A stretch of DNA of 32,494 nucleotides, from NCBI RefSeq assembly GCF_016841685.1, contig NZ_JAENYR010000040.1:1-32494 (forward strand). Direction: 5' to 3'. Positions 22,792 to 31,694 of the stretch are shown here, one piece after another (the first letter of the stretch is position 1; every line of letters begins with the position of its first letter). The position numbers and the translations under genes were made by a program. The notes under the pieces are model-generated. The model worked only from the letters and a program-made list of their open reading frames with translations. It did no database searches and was not told the origin of the DNA. This stretch comes from Thiohalomonas denitrificans. Lineage in GTDB: Bacteria > Pseudomonadota > Gammaproteobacteria > Thiohalomonadales > Thiohalomonadaceae.

Positions 22792-24438
22792 TTAGTCGAG
22801 CAGTGTCTCCGGAGGCCTCCGAGGTTCGATGTCGATATCGATCTGTTCAGGGCTCAAGTACTCGCGAGAATAGCGGATGTAGACCCTCTCTCGCATGAAG
22901 ATATCGAAAAGATCGGGATCGATGTGACCCTCCTGGCTCATGGTCCCGAGGATATCGAGGCACTCGGAGAGTTTCTTGCGGGTTCGGTAGGGACGGTCCT
23001 GGGCACTAAGCGCTTCGAAGATGTCGGCAATGGCCATGATGCGTGCCTCTACGGACATTTCTTCACCCTTCAGACCTAGCGGATAACCGGTGCCATCGAC
23101 TCGCTCATGATGTCCGCCGGCATATTCGGGCACGTTGCGCAGCTCTTTGGGGAACTGCAGGCCTTTTAACAGGTAGAGGGTGGCCGTTACGTGAGCGTTG
23201 ACGGCCTCTTTCTCTTCTTCGGTCAAGGTTCCACGCACGATACAGAGTGTCTCCACCTCCTCAGAGGTAAGGAGAAAGCGGGTTTGGCCGTCGTGGTCCG
23301 TCCAGGTCCGTTCGGCAATCCGCCGTATCCGTCCGCGGGCGGACTCGGACATGGACTCGTTCCCTCGATTGCAGGTCCGCAGTAAGGCTTCTTCGGAATC
23401 GAGTGTTTCCAGTTCATCACGGTATTGCTCTTCCAGCTTCCCGGCCGGCCTCGAATCGCCTGTGCGCAATCGCTCCAGTTGCCCGCGCAGCAATTTCAGT
23501 TCGAGGTCCCGCCGCAGGATCTCGAAACGAGCATCGATGGTTTCCATGCGGTCACAGACCGTCTCCAGTTTCCTGCTTTTGTTGAGCAGGTGTTCCGGAG
23601 TGGTGATCTTTCCACAGTCGTGCAGCCAGGCGGCGACCTCGAGGGCGTAGCGGTTTTTATCGGTCAGACGAAAATCGGCAAAGGGTCCCTTACGGGCATG
23701 GTGAACCGCATCGGCAAACATCATGGTGATGACAGGTACCCGTCGGCAGTGCCCGGCGGTATGCGGTGATTTGGCATCGATCCCGACAGCGATGAGCTGG
23801 ATCAGGGAGTCAAAAAGCGTTCGCAATTCGCCAATCAGCCGGCGGTTGGTCAACGCCATGGCAGCCTGTGATGCGAAGGTTTGGGCAAGGCGTTCGGCAT
23901 CAGCACTGAAGGGAACGACCCGGCCGGTACGAGGCTCGATGGCATTCAGCAACTGCAGTACACCGATCACCTCCTCTTCGTGATTGGTCATGGGAACGAC
24001 CAGAAACGATTGGGAGCGATAGCCGGTTCGGGCGTCGAATTCCCGGGTTCCCAGAAAATCGAAACCCTCGGCCATATAGGCATCCCGTATGTTGACGGTA
24101 CGGTTCGCCAGTACGGCGTGGCTGACCACGTGCTGATGATTGGGCTGACCGTTTGCATGAGTCAGGGGAATGGCCGGGAAAGGCACCGTACGTCCTGTGG
24201 TTCCACCCATGGCGTAGTCGAGGGAATCACTTCGGACGATCTCCATGTAAAGGACTTTATCCCGCACCACGTACAACGTCCCGCCGTCGGCCCCGGTCAG
24301 GGCCTTGGCGCCGAGCACAATCATCTCGAGAAGGCGTGCCGTATCCCTTTCTGAAGAGAGTGCAATTCCGACTTCCGTCAGGTGTTCGACCGGACAGGGC
24401 CGCCCGTGAGCAAGTTCATCATCCGACCGCGACATCAC
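22792..24438 (-). CDS. GAF / HD-GYP cyclic-di-GMP phosphodiesterase-like protein
   Basis: A 548-residue cytoplasmic signalling protein. A GAF domain (about 17-200, with GADGGTLYVV and SFLVVPMTNHEEEVIGVLQL) senses an unknown ligand. The HD-GYP domain follows: SPHTAGHCRRV (224-234), the HD pair in WLHDCGKITTPEH (271-283, His273/Asp274) and HHERVDGTGYPLGL (443-456). HD-GYP proteins hydrolyse cyclic di-GMP. The HD and HHE motifs are about 170 residues apart, roughly 100 more than usual, because of a charged helical insert (about 290-400). Start is GTG 24438 or the next codon ATG 24435; neither has a clear ribosome-binding site. There is no receiver or membrane domain. The neighbours are OmpA-type lipoprotein genes. 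Confidence 0.88.
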   Translation of the reverse strand: MMSRSDDELAHGRPCPVEHLTEVGIALSSERDTARLLEMIVLGAKALTGADGGTLYVVRDKVLYMEIVRSDSLDYAMGGTTGRTVPFPAIPLTHANGQPNHQHVVSHAVLANRTVNIRDAYMAEGFDFLGTREFDARTGYRSQSFLVVPMTNHEEEVIGVLQLLNAIEPRTGRVVPFSADAERLAQTFASQAAMALTNRRLIGELRTLFDSLIQLIAVGIDAKSPHTAGHCRRVPVITMMFADAVHHARKGPFADFRLTDKNRYALEVAAWLHDCGKITTPEHLLNKSRKLETVCDRMETIDARFEILRRDLELKLLRGQLERLRTGDSRPAGKLEEQYRDELETLDSEEALLRTCNRGNESMSESARGRIRRIAERTWTDHDGQTRFLLTSEEVETLCIVRGTLTEEEKEAVNAHVTATLYLLKGLQFPKELRNVPEYAGGHHERVDGTGYPLGLKGEEMSVEARIMAIADIFEALSAQDRPYRTRKKLSECLDILGTMSQEGHIDPDLFDIFMRERVYIRYSREYLSPEQIDIDIEPRRPPETLLD

Positions 24439-24558
24439 TGAACCGGGGAAAAGAAAGGAATTTACATCCTATTCGTCCGTGGCTTGTCGAGGAATTGGCA
24501 ATCAATCGAGATGTGAAGTGATGCTCATTTTGTGAATTCAAAGACCCGTACAGCAAAA

Positions 24559-24581
24559 CCCGACCCCGAGGGGTCGGTTCG
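24559..24581 (-). terminator. rho-independent terminator of the DUF4398/OmpA operon
   Basis: On the minus strand CCGACCCC and GGGGTCGG (24577-24570 and 24567-24560) form a short-loop hairpin followed by GTTTTGC. It starts about 15 bases after the OmpA-domain gene stop at 24596. Confidence 0.8.
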
Positions 24582-24595
24582 CCGGCTGCCGAAGA

Positions 24596-25357
24596 TCAGG
24601 ATTCGCGGTACTCCGGGAATACAATCTCTACGCGCCGATTCAGCTGGCGACCGCCCGAGGTCCGGTTGCTGGCAATGGGGCGAGTTTCGCCGTAGCCGCG
24701 TGTCGTGATCCGGCCCACGTCAACGCCCCTGCGCTCCAGGGCATCCCGTACCGCTTCAGCACGACGCTCGGATAGACGTTGGTTGTACTCCTCCGGCCCC
24801 CGACTATCGGTATGCCCCTCGACGATGACGCGCTGACCGGGGTGTTTGCGCATGAACTCCGCCAATTGCTCCATCTTCGATGCGGCTCCCGGATTGAGGC
24901 TAGCCTGGTCGGTATCGAAGAAGACGTCGTTCAAAGTCACCAGCAGACCCCTCGCGGTCTGTTCGGCCTTCAGGGCCGCCAGCTCGGATTTTGCCGCCTC
25001 CAGTTCCCGTTCACGGGCCCGTAGCCTCAGTTCATCGGTCTGCTTGGCCATCGCCTGAATATTGCGCTCCAGCTGTTTACGCCTGGCGGTGGTTTCGGCG
25101 ATGTTCATGTGCTGTTCGGCGAGGTAGAGCTGGTGATCGCGGGACGCCCCGTCTTCGACCTGGGCTGCGCGTGCCAGTGCCTGCTGGGCATCGAACAGGG
25201 CGTCCGGCGCCGTGGACTGGACCTGCCGGTTGCTGGAGAGCTGGCTATGACGTTCAAGCGCATCCTGCAGGGCTGAATCCTCTGTAGGACTGGTGGCACA
25301 AGCGACCAACAGGAGTGCCAGAGGAGCGATTAGCAAGCTTCGGCTGATAGGTTTCAT
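24596..25357 (-). CDS. DUF4398 and OmpA-domain lipoprotein
   Basis: A 253-residue envelope lipoprotein: lipobox LLVAC (16-20), a helical DUF4398-like region (about 25-90), a coiled coil rich in Glu, Arg and Ala (about 90-135) and an OmpA domain (138-248) with FFDTDQASLNPGA, VIVEGHTDSRGPEEYN and LNRRVEIVFPE. It probably spans from the outer membrane to peptidoglycan. ATG 25357 overlaps the stop of the preceding DUF4398 gene by four bases (ATGA), so the pair is translationally coupled and likely works together. The molecular role is unknown. A terminator follows. Confidence 0.87.
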   Translation of the reverse strand: MKPISRSLLIAPLALLLVACATSPTEDSALQDALERHSQLSSNRQVQSTAPDALFDAQQALARAAQVEDGASRDHQLYLAEQHMNIAETTARRKQLERNIQAMAKQTDELRLRARERELEAAKSELAALKAEQTARGLLVTLNDVFFDTDQASLNPGAASKMEQLAEFMRKHPGQRVIVEGHTDSRGPEEYNQRLSERRAEAVRDALERRGVDVGRITTRGYGETRPIASNRTSGGRQLNRRVEIVFPEYRES

Positions 25358-25755
25358 TGCGTTTCCCCGCCATTGCCATTGGAAAGACCGGTCTCCTGCC
25401 GCAGGCCCTCCACCGTCTCCTGCAGTTGTTCATGAGTGTTTTTAGTGTCGGCCAGGCGTGCCCGGGCCTCGGCGAGCCGGGCATCAACCGCAGATTGTTC
25501 GGCAAGACGAAGGGCGTTCAGGCGCTCGGTTGCGGAGTCGGATCGGGCCAATTCCCTGGCCTGGTTCAGCTTTCGCTGGGCCTTGGTGAATTCGAACGCA
25601 GCCAATTGGCTGGCCTGCGCCTGTTGAGCCTGGTTGAGGGCTTGTTCGGCATCGCCGATCGCATTGGTAGGGGGTGGAATCGGAGTGGACGCGCAGGCAG
25701 TCAATAACAGACCCGCAGCGACCGCAGTGGCGGTGCGTGCCATTTTCCCTGACAT
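25354..25755 (-). CDS. DUF4398 lipoprotein
   Basis: A 133-residue lipoprotein with lipobox LLTAC (17-21). The rest is almost wholly alpha-helical, rich in Ala, Gln, Glu and Arg (QALNQAQQAQ, KAQRKLNQARELAR, LRLAEQSAVDARLAEARARL), the pattern of DUF4398. The paired gene product has a similar stretch ahead of its OmpA domain, so one may derive from the other. ATG 25755 has a strong GGAGG eight bases upstream; ATG at residue 5 is an alternative. It is the first gene of the pair. A repeat element lies about 120 bases upstream, so the promoter is expected within 25756-25873. Confidence 0.82.
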   Translation of the reverse strand: MSGKMARTATAVAAGLLLTACASTPIPPPTNAIGDAEQALNQAQQAQASQLAAFEFTKAQRKLNQARELARSDSATERLNALRLAEQSAVDARLAEARARLADTKNTHEQLQETVEGLRQETGLSNGNGGETQ

Positions 25756-25873
25756 GAGCCGTTCCTCCAGGCTGAAGTTTGGTTTTTTCTTACCTTATGA
25801 AACAGGGATTAGCTCAAAGCCCCGAAATTGCAATGCCTGCAGTGCAGAGAGGAGTGCAAATGCACCCCGGGAT

Positions 25874-26011
25874 GTAGGGCGCATTCTGAGGGGCCACTTC
25901 CTTTCATAAAGCTGACGAATTTTCAGAGCCCACCAATCATCGCCGGGGGCACACCCAAATGCGCCGGCTCCGACCATCACCGAAACGGTGCATTTGAAGA
26001 ATGCACCCTAC
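25874..26011. repeat. GTAG-headed inverted REP element, short form (138 bp)
   Basis: The head GTAGGGCGCATTCTGAGG is at 25874, the centre reads CAAATGCGCCGGCTCCGA, and the tail GGTGCATTTGAAGAATGCAC then CCTAC ends at 26011. It joins a full left arm directly to a minimal right REP, giving a third size class. Confidence 0.85.
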
Positions 26012-26090
26012 GGGGTGGTCGGTCATTGATGGGGCATTTTGGAATGTCGGAGGAGCATCAACCGCCCAATGGTGCATTTGGAGAATGCAC
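26012..26090. repeat. partial copy of the 315-bp repeat's right part
   Basis: GGGGCATTTTGGAATGTCGG, then AGGAGCATCAACCG and GGTGCATTTGGAGAATGCAC, correspond to the last 60 bases of the 315-bp elements. The terminal CCTAC has mutated to CGCAA. It lies between the 138-bp element and the end of ccmI. I see no gene in 25756-26141. Confidence 0.7.
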
Positions 26091-26141
26091 CGCAAAACCG
26101 GCTGGCACATTCATCATGCGCCGGCGCGGCTTTGGGCGGGA

Positions 26142-27350
26142 TCAGCGGATGACGCGGTCTATGGTGAGGGTGACCGGTTTGTCGGGGGCGGTGGTTACGA
26201 CGCCTTCGATATCACCGGGGTTGGCGCTGACGGAGCCGCTTTTGCTGATGCGGGCGACGATCTCGAGTTGCGGGAAACTGCCCAGGGGCCGGTTGGCCAT
26301 GGAGGCATCGTCGTTCAGGGTGATGCTCAACGGAAGCTCGCCGGCTTTGCGTCGTTCCGCTGCCACCGGCATGCGAGAACCGGGTTCACGGGCAAAGACG
26401 AACACAACGTCATCCGGCTCAATGCGATCGGCGAGTTCGGGGACAATGGCGACTTCAATCTGCAGCTCTGTCGTTGAGGCTGGAGCGGGTTCGCCGGCGC
26501 TGGCCGAGGGTTTGCCCTCGATGCGCGCACGGGCTTCGGCGATTGCGGAGTCCACTGTGCTACCCAGTTCACCCTGTTCGCCCAGCTGCGCCTTGACCTC
26601 CTGCCAGCGCTCGATGGCCTTCGGAAAGTCCCCCTGCTCGAAGGCATACATGCCGCTCAGCCACAGTGCCTCGGGATGGGAAGCGTCACGACCCAGCACG
26701 CGCCTTACCAGTTGGATGGGTTCACCGGACATCCGGTTTCCGGCGGCGAGCGCCAGCGCCTGGGCGCGGCCCAGTAGCAGCGAATTCTCTTCGCCGACCG
26801 CCTGGATGGCTTGCCTATAGGTGTCGGCGGCCTCCTCGTACCGGCCCATGGCGTTCAGCGTCCGGCCCAGCATCTCCCAGGAATCGAGATTGTCCGGGTT
26901 TTCCTTCAGGTGCTGCCGAAGTTCTGTAACGGCCCGTTCGAGATCCATCGCGCCGGACCGGGCCTGCTGCGCTGTCGGGGGCTTGGCACCGATCAGGTCG
27001 GTCGAACCCAGCGGCAGGTAAAAGGCAAGCGCGGTCACCGGTACCAGCAGCGCCACTACCCAGGGCAGCCAGCTGCCACCGGTCGTGTCCCGCTGTGCGG
27101 TTTCGGATTCGGGGTCGACGTTGACGAGCAGGTCGCGCTGCAGTTCGCTGAGGGCCTGTTCGAATTCGGCATCCGACAGAGTGCCATCATCGCGCTCCAG
27201 CTCCAGCTCTGATGAACGATCCTTGTAAAGAGCCACATTGAGGTCATCACGTTGGGCTCCGCGGGTCCGGGATTTTGCAAACAGGGGCCAGAGAACGATG
27301 GCGAGCGCCACCGCCAGCATCAGTACCACCAGCACGGCAAACAGCATCAT
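26142..27350 (-). CDS. ccmI: cytochrome c maturation protein CcmI (TPR)
   Basis: Presents apocytochrome c to the CcmFH haem lyase. The 402-residue protein has membrane helices at about 2-24 and 94-116 around a small cytoplasmic loop. A periplasmic TPR region follows (about 130-290, with NLDSWEMLGRTLNAMGRYEEAADTY), then a C-terminal beta domain that binds the C-terminal helix of the apocytochrome in studied homologues. In E. coli this part is fused to CcmH; here it is separate. ATG 27350 overlaps the ccmH stop by four bases; the next codon is also ATG. It is the last gene of the operon, and 51 bases separate it from a repeat remnant. Confidence 0.92.
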   Translation of the reverse strand: MMLFAVLVVLMLAVALAIVLWPLFAKSRTRGAQRDDLNVALYKDRSSELELERDDGTLSDAEFEQALSELQRDLLVNVDPESETAQRDTTGGSWLPWVVALLVPVTALAFYLPLGSTDLIGAKPPTAQQARSGAMDLERAVTELRQHLKENPDNLDSWEMLGRTLNAMGRYEEAADTYRQAIQAVGEENSLLLGRAQALALAAGNRMSGEPIQLVRRVLGRDASHPEALWLSGMYAFEQGDFPKAIERWQEVKAQLGEQGELGSTVDSAIAEARARIEGKPSASAGEPAPASTTELQIEVAIVPELADRIEPDDVVFVFAREPGSRMPVAAERRKAGELPLSITLNDDASMANRPLGSFPQLEIVARISKSGSVSANPGDIEGVVTTAPDKPVTLTIDRVIR

Positions 27351-27829
27351 CGTTGGCCTCCTTTTTTGCTATCTGCTCCCACGAGATGCTCCAGGCGCTG
27401 CCTCTCGTCGCTGCTCAGCTCATCACTGTCGGCAACGCTGACAGCCATGCGCCGGCGAATAAAGACGACCAGCGAGATACTGCCGATGAGAAGTAGAAGT
27501 GCCGGGCCGAACCACAGGAGATAGGTAGCCGGCTCCATTGGTGGCCGATAGAGCACGAAGTCGCCGTAGCGAGCCACCATGTAGTTGGTGATTTGGTCGT
27601 CGCTCTGCCCCTCCTGGACCATTTCATAGACCTTGCGCCGTAGGTCGACTGCCAGCTCGGCATTGGAGTCGGCCAGGTTCTGATTCTGGCAGACCGTGCA
27701 CCGCAGCTCCTCGGTCAATTGCCGGTAACGGTTTTCCTGTTCAGGGTCCTCAAAGGGGCGCGCATCGATCGCGGCTCCCGCCAGGGGCAGCCAAACGAGC
27801 AGTGCGAGTGCCGTCAGCCACTGTTTCAT
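27347..27829 (-). CDS. ccmH: cytochrome c maturation thiol-disulfide protein CcmH
   Basis: Part of the haem-lyase complex; keeps the CXXCH thiols of apocytochrome reduced. The 160-residue protein has a Sec signal (to about residue 20), the redox motif LRCTVCQNQ with Cys44 and Cys47, and a C-terminal membrane helix (about 103-124) followed by a basic stop-transfer RRR. ATG 27829 overlaps the ccmG stop by four bases. The frame also opens upstream, but that extension has no family match and overlaps ccmG. Confidence 0.94.
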   Translation of the reverse strand: MKQWLTALALLVWLPLAGAAIDARPFEDPEQENRYRQLTEELRCTVCQNQNLADSNAELAVDLRRKVYEMVQEGQSDDQITNYMVARYGDFVLYRPPMEPATYLLWFGPALLLLIGSISLVVFIRRRMAVSVADSDELSSDERQRLEHLVGADSKKGGQR

Positions 27830-28380
27830 GAACTTTCCGCCTTCAGTCGATCGATTACCGGCTTCATTTTCTTTTCCCACGACTCGGGGCCCAGCGGCCC
27901 AACGTGTTTGTAGCGAACCATCCCGTTGCCGTCGATGACAAAGGTCTCGGGTACGCCGTAAACACCCCAATCGATACCCACATCACCCCGGAGGTCGAAA
28001 CCACTGGTGACATAGGGATCGCCGTGACGATTCAACCACTGGATGGCATCGGCACGCTCATCCTTGTAATTGAGGCCGTAGATGGGCACCTCGCCGCGAC
28101 GGGCCAGGTCCATCAAAAAGGGGTGCTCCTGGCGACAGGCCACGCACCAGCTCGCCCAGACATTGAACAGACTGACCTGGTGTTGTGCGAACACCGCGCT
28201 GGACACCGATCCGTCACTGGTGACCGCAGGCAGGTCGAATGCCGGCGCAGCCTGATTGATCAGCGGTGAAGGGATATCACGCGGGTTGTAGTCGCCCTGC
28301 CCAATCTGCATCAGGGCAAAATAGAACAGCCCCACCATGGCGCCGAAGATCATCAGCGGCGCCAAAAAGCGCGTCTTCAT
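27826..28380 (-). CDS. ccmG: thioredoxin-like CcmG/DsbE
   Basis: A membrane-anchored periplasmic thioredoxin-fold reductant in cytochrome c maturation. The 184-residue protein (185 in E. coli) has an N-terminal anchor helix (about 5-26), the active site NVWASWCVACRQEHP with Cys79 and Cys82, and the cis-proline loop GVPETFVID. The acidic YGLNYKD segment is typical of CcmG rather than general thioredoxins. It overlaps ccmF and ccmH by four bases at each end. Confidence 0.95.
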   Translation of the reverse strand: MKTRFLAPLMIFGAMVGLFYFALMQIGQGDYNPRDIPSPLINQAAPAFDLPAVTSDGSVSSAVFAQHQVSLFNVWASWCVACRQEHPFLMDLARRGEVPIYGLNYKDERADAIQWLNRHGDPYVTSGFDLRGDVGIDWGVYGVPETFVIDGNGMVRYKHVGPLGPESWEKKMKPVIDRLKAESS

Positions 28381-30341
28381 GCGTTTTCTCCCCGCTCCGA
28401 GATTCCATGCCGCCCCAGCCGGTAGCGCCGATCCGACGCAGCCAGCAGACCGCCCAGCGCCATCAGCAACCCACCTAGCCAGATCCAGCGAACGAATGGC
28501 TTGTGGTAGATCCGCAGCGCCCAGGCGCCGCTATCGTCCAGTTGCTCACCCATCGCCACATAGAGATCACGGGTCAGACCGGCATCGATGCCCGCTTCGG
28601 TCATCGGCATCCCCTGGACGTTATAGACACGTTTTTCAGTCTCCATCAGGGCCACCTGGCGGTCACCATCAGTCACCCGAACCACGCCGGTATTGGCCAC
28701 GTAGTTCGGACCCCTGCGCTGGTCGACGCCTTCGAAGTTGAAGGCCAGGCCTGCTACCTCGACGCTGTCTCCCGGGGCCATACGCAAATCCCGCTCCTCC
28801 CCGAAGTAGGTGGAGAAGGTGACGCCGAGCACCGCGGCGGCCACCCCGAGGTGAGCCAGGTTCATCCCCCAGAAACTGAGTGTCAGCTTTCGCAGGCCCG
28901 CAACGGTCGATTCGGCATTACGCGTGCGGTGGTGAACATCAAGAAGCACAGTCAACAGCACCCAGAACGACAGCGCCGCTCCCACTGCCGCCATGGCCGG
29001 CACTTCGCCGTAAAGCCACCAGGGAAGCAGCGCCCCCAGTATGGCCGACACGATCAGCACCACCGAAAGGACCGGCAGCAGCCGGTTGACCCGGTCCCGC
29101 TTCCAGCGGGTCAGCGGGCCGATGCCCATGGCGAAGATTAGCGGGATCATCAGCGGCACGAATACCGCGTTGAAGTACGGCGGTCCCACCGAAATCTTGC
29201 CGACTCCCAGGGAATCCAGGACCAGCGGATAGAGCGTCCCCAGCAGAATGGTTCCCGCGGCTACCGCCAGCAACACATTGTTGCCCAGCAGCAGCGTCTC
29301 GCGGGAGAAGAGGGAAAAACGACCGGTACTTTTCACCGCCGGCGCACGCAGGGCGTAGATGAGCAGGGAACCGCCCACCACCGCTCCGAGCAGCATGAGG
29401 ATGAAGACCCCGCGGGCCGGGTCGTTGGCAAAGGCGTGCACCGACGTCAGCACCCCGGAACGCACCAGGAAAGTCCCCAACAGGCTCAGGGCGAAGGCGA
29501 AGATCGCCAGCAGGACGGTCCAGCTTTTGAAGGCGCCCCGCTTCTCCGACACGGCCAGCGAATGCATCAGCGCGATGCCCACCAGCCAGGGAATGAATGA
29601 GGCATTCTCAACCGGATCCCAGAACCACCAGCCACCCCAGCCGAGCTCGTAATAGGCCCACCAGCTGCCGAGGGCGATGCCCAGAGTCAGAAAGGCCCAC
29701 GCGATCGTGGTCCAGGGCCGCGACCAGCGGGCCCAGGCCGCGTCCAGCCTGCCGCCGAGCAGTGCCGCGACGGCGAACGCAAAAGCGACGGAGAAACCCA
29801 CATAGCCCATGTAAAGCATAGGCGGATGGATCACCAGCCCCGGGTCCTGCAGCAGCGGATTGAGGTCACGGCCATCCATCGGAGCCGGCCAGATGCGATC
29901 GAACGGATTGGAGGTCAGGAGCATGAACAGCAGGAAGCCGCTGCTCACCAACCCCATCACTCCTATGACGCGCGCGACCATCGCGACGGGCAGCCGGCGG
30001 CTGAACAGCCCGACCGCCACCGTCCACAGACCCATCATCGCCACCCACAGCAGCAGCGAACCTTCATGCCCGCCCCACACTGCCGAAATACGATAGATCA
30101 GCGGCAACTGGGAATTGGAGTTCTGAGCGGCATAGGTGACGGAGAAATCATTCGTGACAAAGGCGTAGGTCAGGCCGGCGTAGGCAAGAGCGAGAAAAAA
30201 GAATTGGCCCCACGCCGCCGGGCGCGCCACCGCCATCCAGTGAGTGCGGCCGGTGGCGGCTCCGGCCAGAGGTACAACGCCTTGTACCATGGCGAGCACA
30301 AGGGCGAGAATCAGTGCAAAATGTCCCAGCTCCGGAACCAT
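28377..30341 (-). CDS. ccmF: cytochrome c haem lyase subunit CcmF
   Basis: The polytopic inner-membrane core of the haem lyase that takes haem from holo-CcmE and attaches it to apocytochrome. The 654-residue protein (647 in E. coli) has about 15 hydrophobic segments. The periplasmic WWD domain reads WGGWWFWDPVENASFIPW (235-252), flanked by His173 (VIHPPMLYMGY) and His260 (IALMHS), the expected haem ligands. The C-terminal part has a large periplasmic loop (GDSVEVAGLAFNFEGVDQ) before the last helix. It starts two bases after the ccmE stop and overlaps ccmG by four bases. Confidence 0.96.
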   Translation of the reverse strand: MVPELGHFALILALVLAMVQGVVPLAGAATGRTHWMAVARPAAWGQFFFLALAYAGLTYAFVTNDFSVTYAAQNSNSQLPLIYRISAVWGGHEGSLLLWVAMMGLWTVAVGLFSRRLPVAMVARVIGVMGLVSSGFLLFMLLTSNPFDRIWPAPMDGRDLNPLLQDPGLVIHPPMLYMGYVGFSVAFAFAVAALLGGRLDAAWARWSRPWTTIAWAFLTLGIALGSWWAYYELGWGGWWFWDPVENASFIPWLVGIALMHSLAVSEKRGAFKSWTVLLAIFAFALSLLGTFLVRSGVLTSVHAFANDPARGVFILMLLGAVVGGSLLIYALRAPAVKSTGRFSLFSRETLLLGNNVLLAVAAGTILLGTLYPLVLDSLGVGKISVGPPYFNAVFVPLMIPLIFAMGIGPLTRWKRDRVNRLLPVLSVVLIVSAILGALLPWWLYGEVPAMAAVGAALSFWVLLTVLLDVHHRTRNAESTVAGLRKLTLSFWGMNLAHLGVAAAVLGVTFSTYFGEERDLRMAPGDSVEVAGLAFNFEGVDQRRGPNYVANTGVVRVTDGDRQVALMETEKRVYNVQGMPMTEAGIDAGLTRDLYVAMGEQLDDSGAWALRIYHKPFVRWIWLGGLLMALGGLLAASDRRYRLGRHGISERGENA

Positions 30342-30343
30342 AA

Positions 30344-30802
30344 TCAGCGCTCCGTCTTCTGGTCGGTAACCCCGAGGCTACGTGCGGTTTCCAAGGCGTG
30401 TTCCACTTCCGGGGGCATGTAGTTTTCATCGTGCTTGGCAAGTACTTCGTCCGCCATGAAGCGTCCGTCATCACCGATACGTCCCTGGGCAACAATGCCC
30501 TGCCCTTCACGGAACAGATCAGGAAGGATACCGCGATGATAAATAATCATGGACTCCGCACCGTCGGTCACGCCGAACTGGACTACCAGGCTGTCCGGGT
30601 CCCGGGATACGCTACCCTCTTCTACCAGCCCACCCAGCCGGAAGGTGTGGTCGCGGGGTGCTTCGCCGGCCACTACCTGGGAGGGGCTGTAGAAGAGATT
30701 GATATTCTCACTGAGGGCAACCAGCGCCAGTGCTGCAGCGATGCCGACACCGACCACAATAACACCCGCAAGGATCAGCCGGTTTTTCCGAATGGGGTTC
30801 AT
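30344..30802 (-). CDS. ccmE: haem chaperone CcmE
   Basis: Carries haem covalently from CcmC to the CcmF lyase. The 152-residue protein has an N-terminal membrane helix (about 9-30), an OB-fold periplasmic domain and the haem-attachment motif [12 protein letters not shown], with His124 and Tyr128. The length is close to E. coli (159). ATG 30802 overlaps the ccmD stop by four bases. Confidence 0.96.
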   Translation of the reverse strand: MNPIRKNRLILAGVIVVGVGIAAALALVALSENINLFYSPSQVVAGEAPRDHTFRLGGLVEEGSVSRDPDSLVVQFGVTDGAESMIIYHRGILPDLFREGQGIVAQGRIGDDGRFMADEVLAKHDENYMPPEVEHALETARSLGVTDQKTER

Positions 30803-30957
30803 ACCTTTCTCCGCTGATTCTGCCGCCGAATACGCTCCAGCAAACGCTGTTCACAGCGCAACGGCACCCAAACATTCCACACCACGATTACGAAGGCAAG
30901 TGCGAACGACGACCACACGTAGAACGCATATCCCCCCATGGAAAACATGTTAGACAT
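30799..30957 (-). CDS. ccmD: haem exporter small subunit CcmD
   Basis: A 52-residue single-pass membrane protein that helps release holo-CcmE from CcmC and CcmAB. It shows the family plan: [19 protein letters not shown] forms the N-terminal periplasmic segment and the helix (about 7-30), followed by a strongly basic cytoplasmic tail ([14 protein letters not shown]). ATG 30957 shares one base with the ccmC stop (TGATG), and its own stop overlaps ccmE by four bases. It is easy to miss because the same frame stays open well upstream inside ccmC. Confidence 0.92.
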   Translation of the reverse strand: MSNMFSMGGYAFYVWSSFALAFVIVVWNVWVPLRCEQRLLERIRRQNQRRKV

Positions 30958-31694
30958 CAGCTTTTTCCCGCGAGTTCCCGAACCCAGCCACTGCGTTGTT
31001 CCCGATCGAGGATTTCGCAGCGGACCCGACGCAATACCACCGCCGCGTACAGGGCGGTGAAGGAGATCGCCATCATCAACAGTGGCACCAGCATGCTCCA
31101 GTGAATGGAGGGCCTGTCCAGCTTGGTAACGGTGGCGCCCTGGTGCAGCGTATTCCACCATTCGACCGAGTAATGAATGATAGGGATGTTCACCACCCCC
31201 ACCAGCGCCAGCACCGCCGTGGCACGAGCCGCAGTATCGCGATCCTCGATGGCGTTCTGGAGCGCGATGTATCCCAGATAGAGGAACAGCAGGATCAGCT
31301 CGGAGGTGAGACGCGCATCCCAGATCCACCAGGTGCCCCACATGGGCTTGCCCCAGAGAGAGCCGGTGACCAAGGCCAGGAAGGTGAACCAGGCCCCGAT
31401 GGGCGCGCTGGCATGGGCCACCGCCGAGGCGACCTTGATACGCCAGACCATCCCCACCGTGGCCGCCGCCGCCATGTTGACGTAGACGAACATCGACAGC
31501 CAGGCGGCCGGTACGTGCACGTACATGATGCGCACGCTCTCCCCCTGCTGGTAGTCGGGGGGTGAGTTGAATAGCGCCAGATAAAGACCCGGCAGGCCGA
31601 ACAGCAACGCGGCTATGCCGAACCAGCGCGAGGCGCTGCCCGCAAAGTGGTAAAAACGCTTCGGCGATGCAAGCCGATGTATCCAGTTCCACAT
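30957..31694 (-). CDS. ccmC: haem transporter / CcmE-haem ligation protein CcmC
   Basis: Delivers haem to CcmE at the periplasmic face. The 245-residue length equals that of E. coli. Six membrane segments can be seen. The WWD domain is WGKPMWGTWWIWDARLT (114-130), and the haem-ligand histidines are His60 (YVHVPAAW) and His184 (WNTLHQG), at the same numbers as in E. coli CcmC. It is the first ccm gene in the window; ccmA and ccmB do not precede it directly. ATG 31694 begins the family's MWNWIHRLASPKRFY; no strong ribosome-binding site is seen. Confidence 0.96.
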   Translation of the reverse strand: MWNWIHRLASPKRFYHFAGSASRWFGIAALLFGLPGLYLALFNSPPDYQQGESVRIMYVHVPAAWLSMFVYVNMAAAATVGMVWRIKVASAVAHASAPIGAWFTFLALVTGSLWGKPMWGTWWIWDARLTSELILLFLYLGYIALQNAIEDRDTAARATAVLALVGVVNIPIIHYSVEWWNTLHQGATVTKLDRPSIHWSMLVPLLMMAISFTALYAAVVLRRVRCEILDREQRSGWVRELAGKS

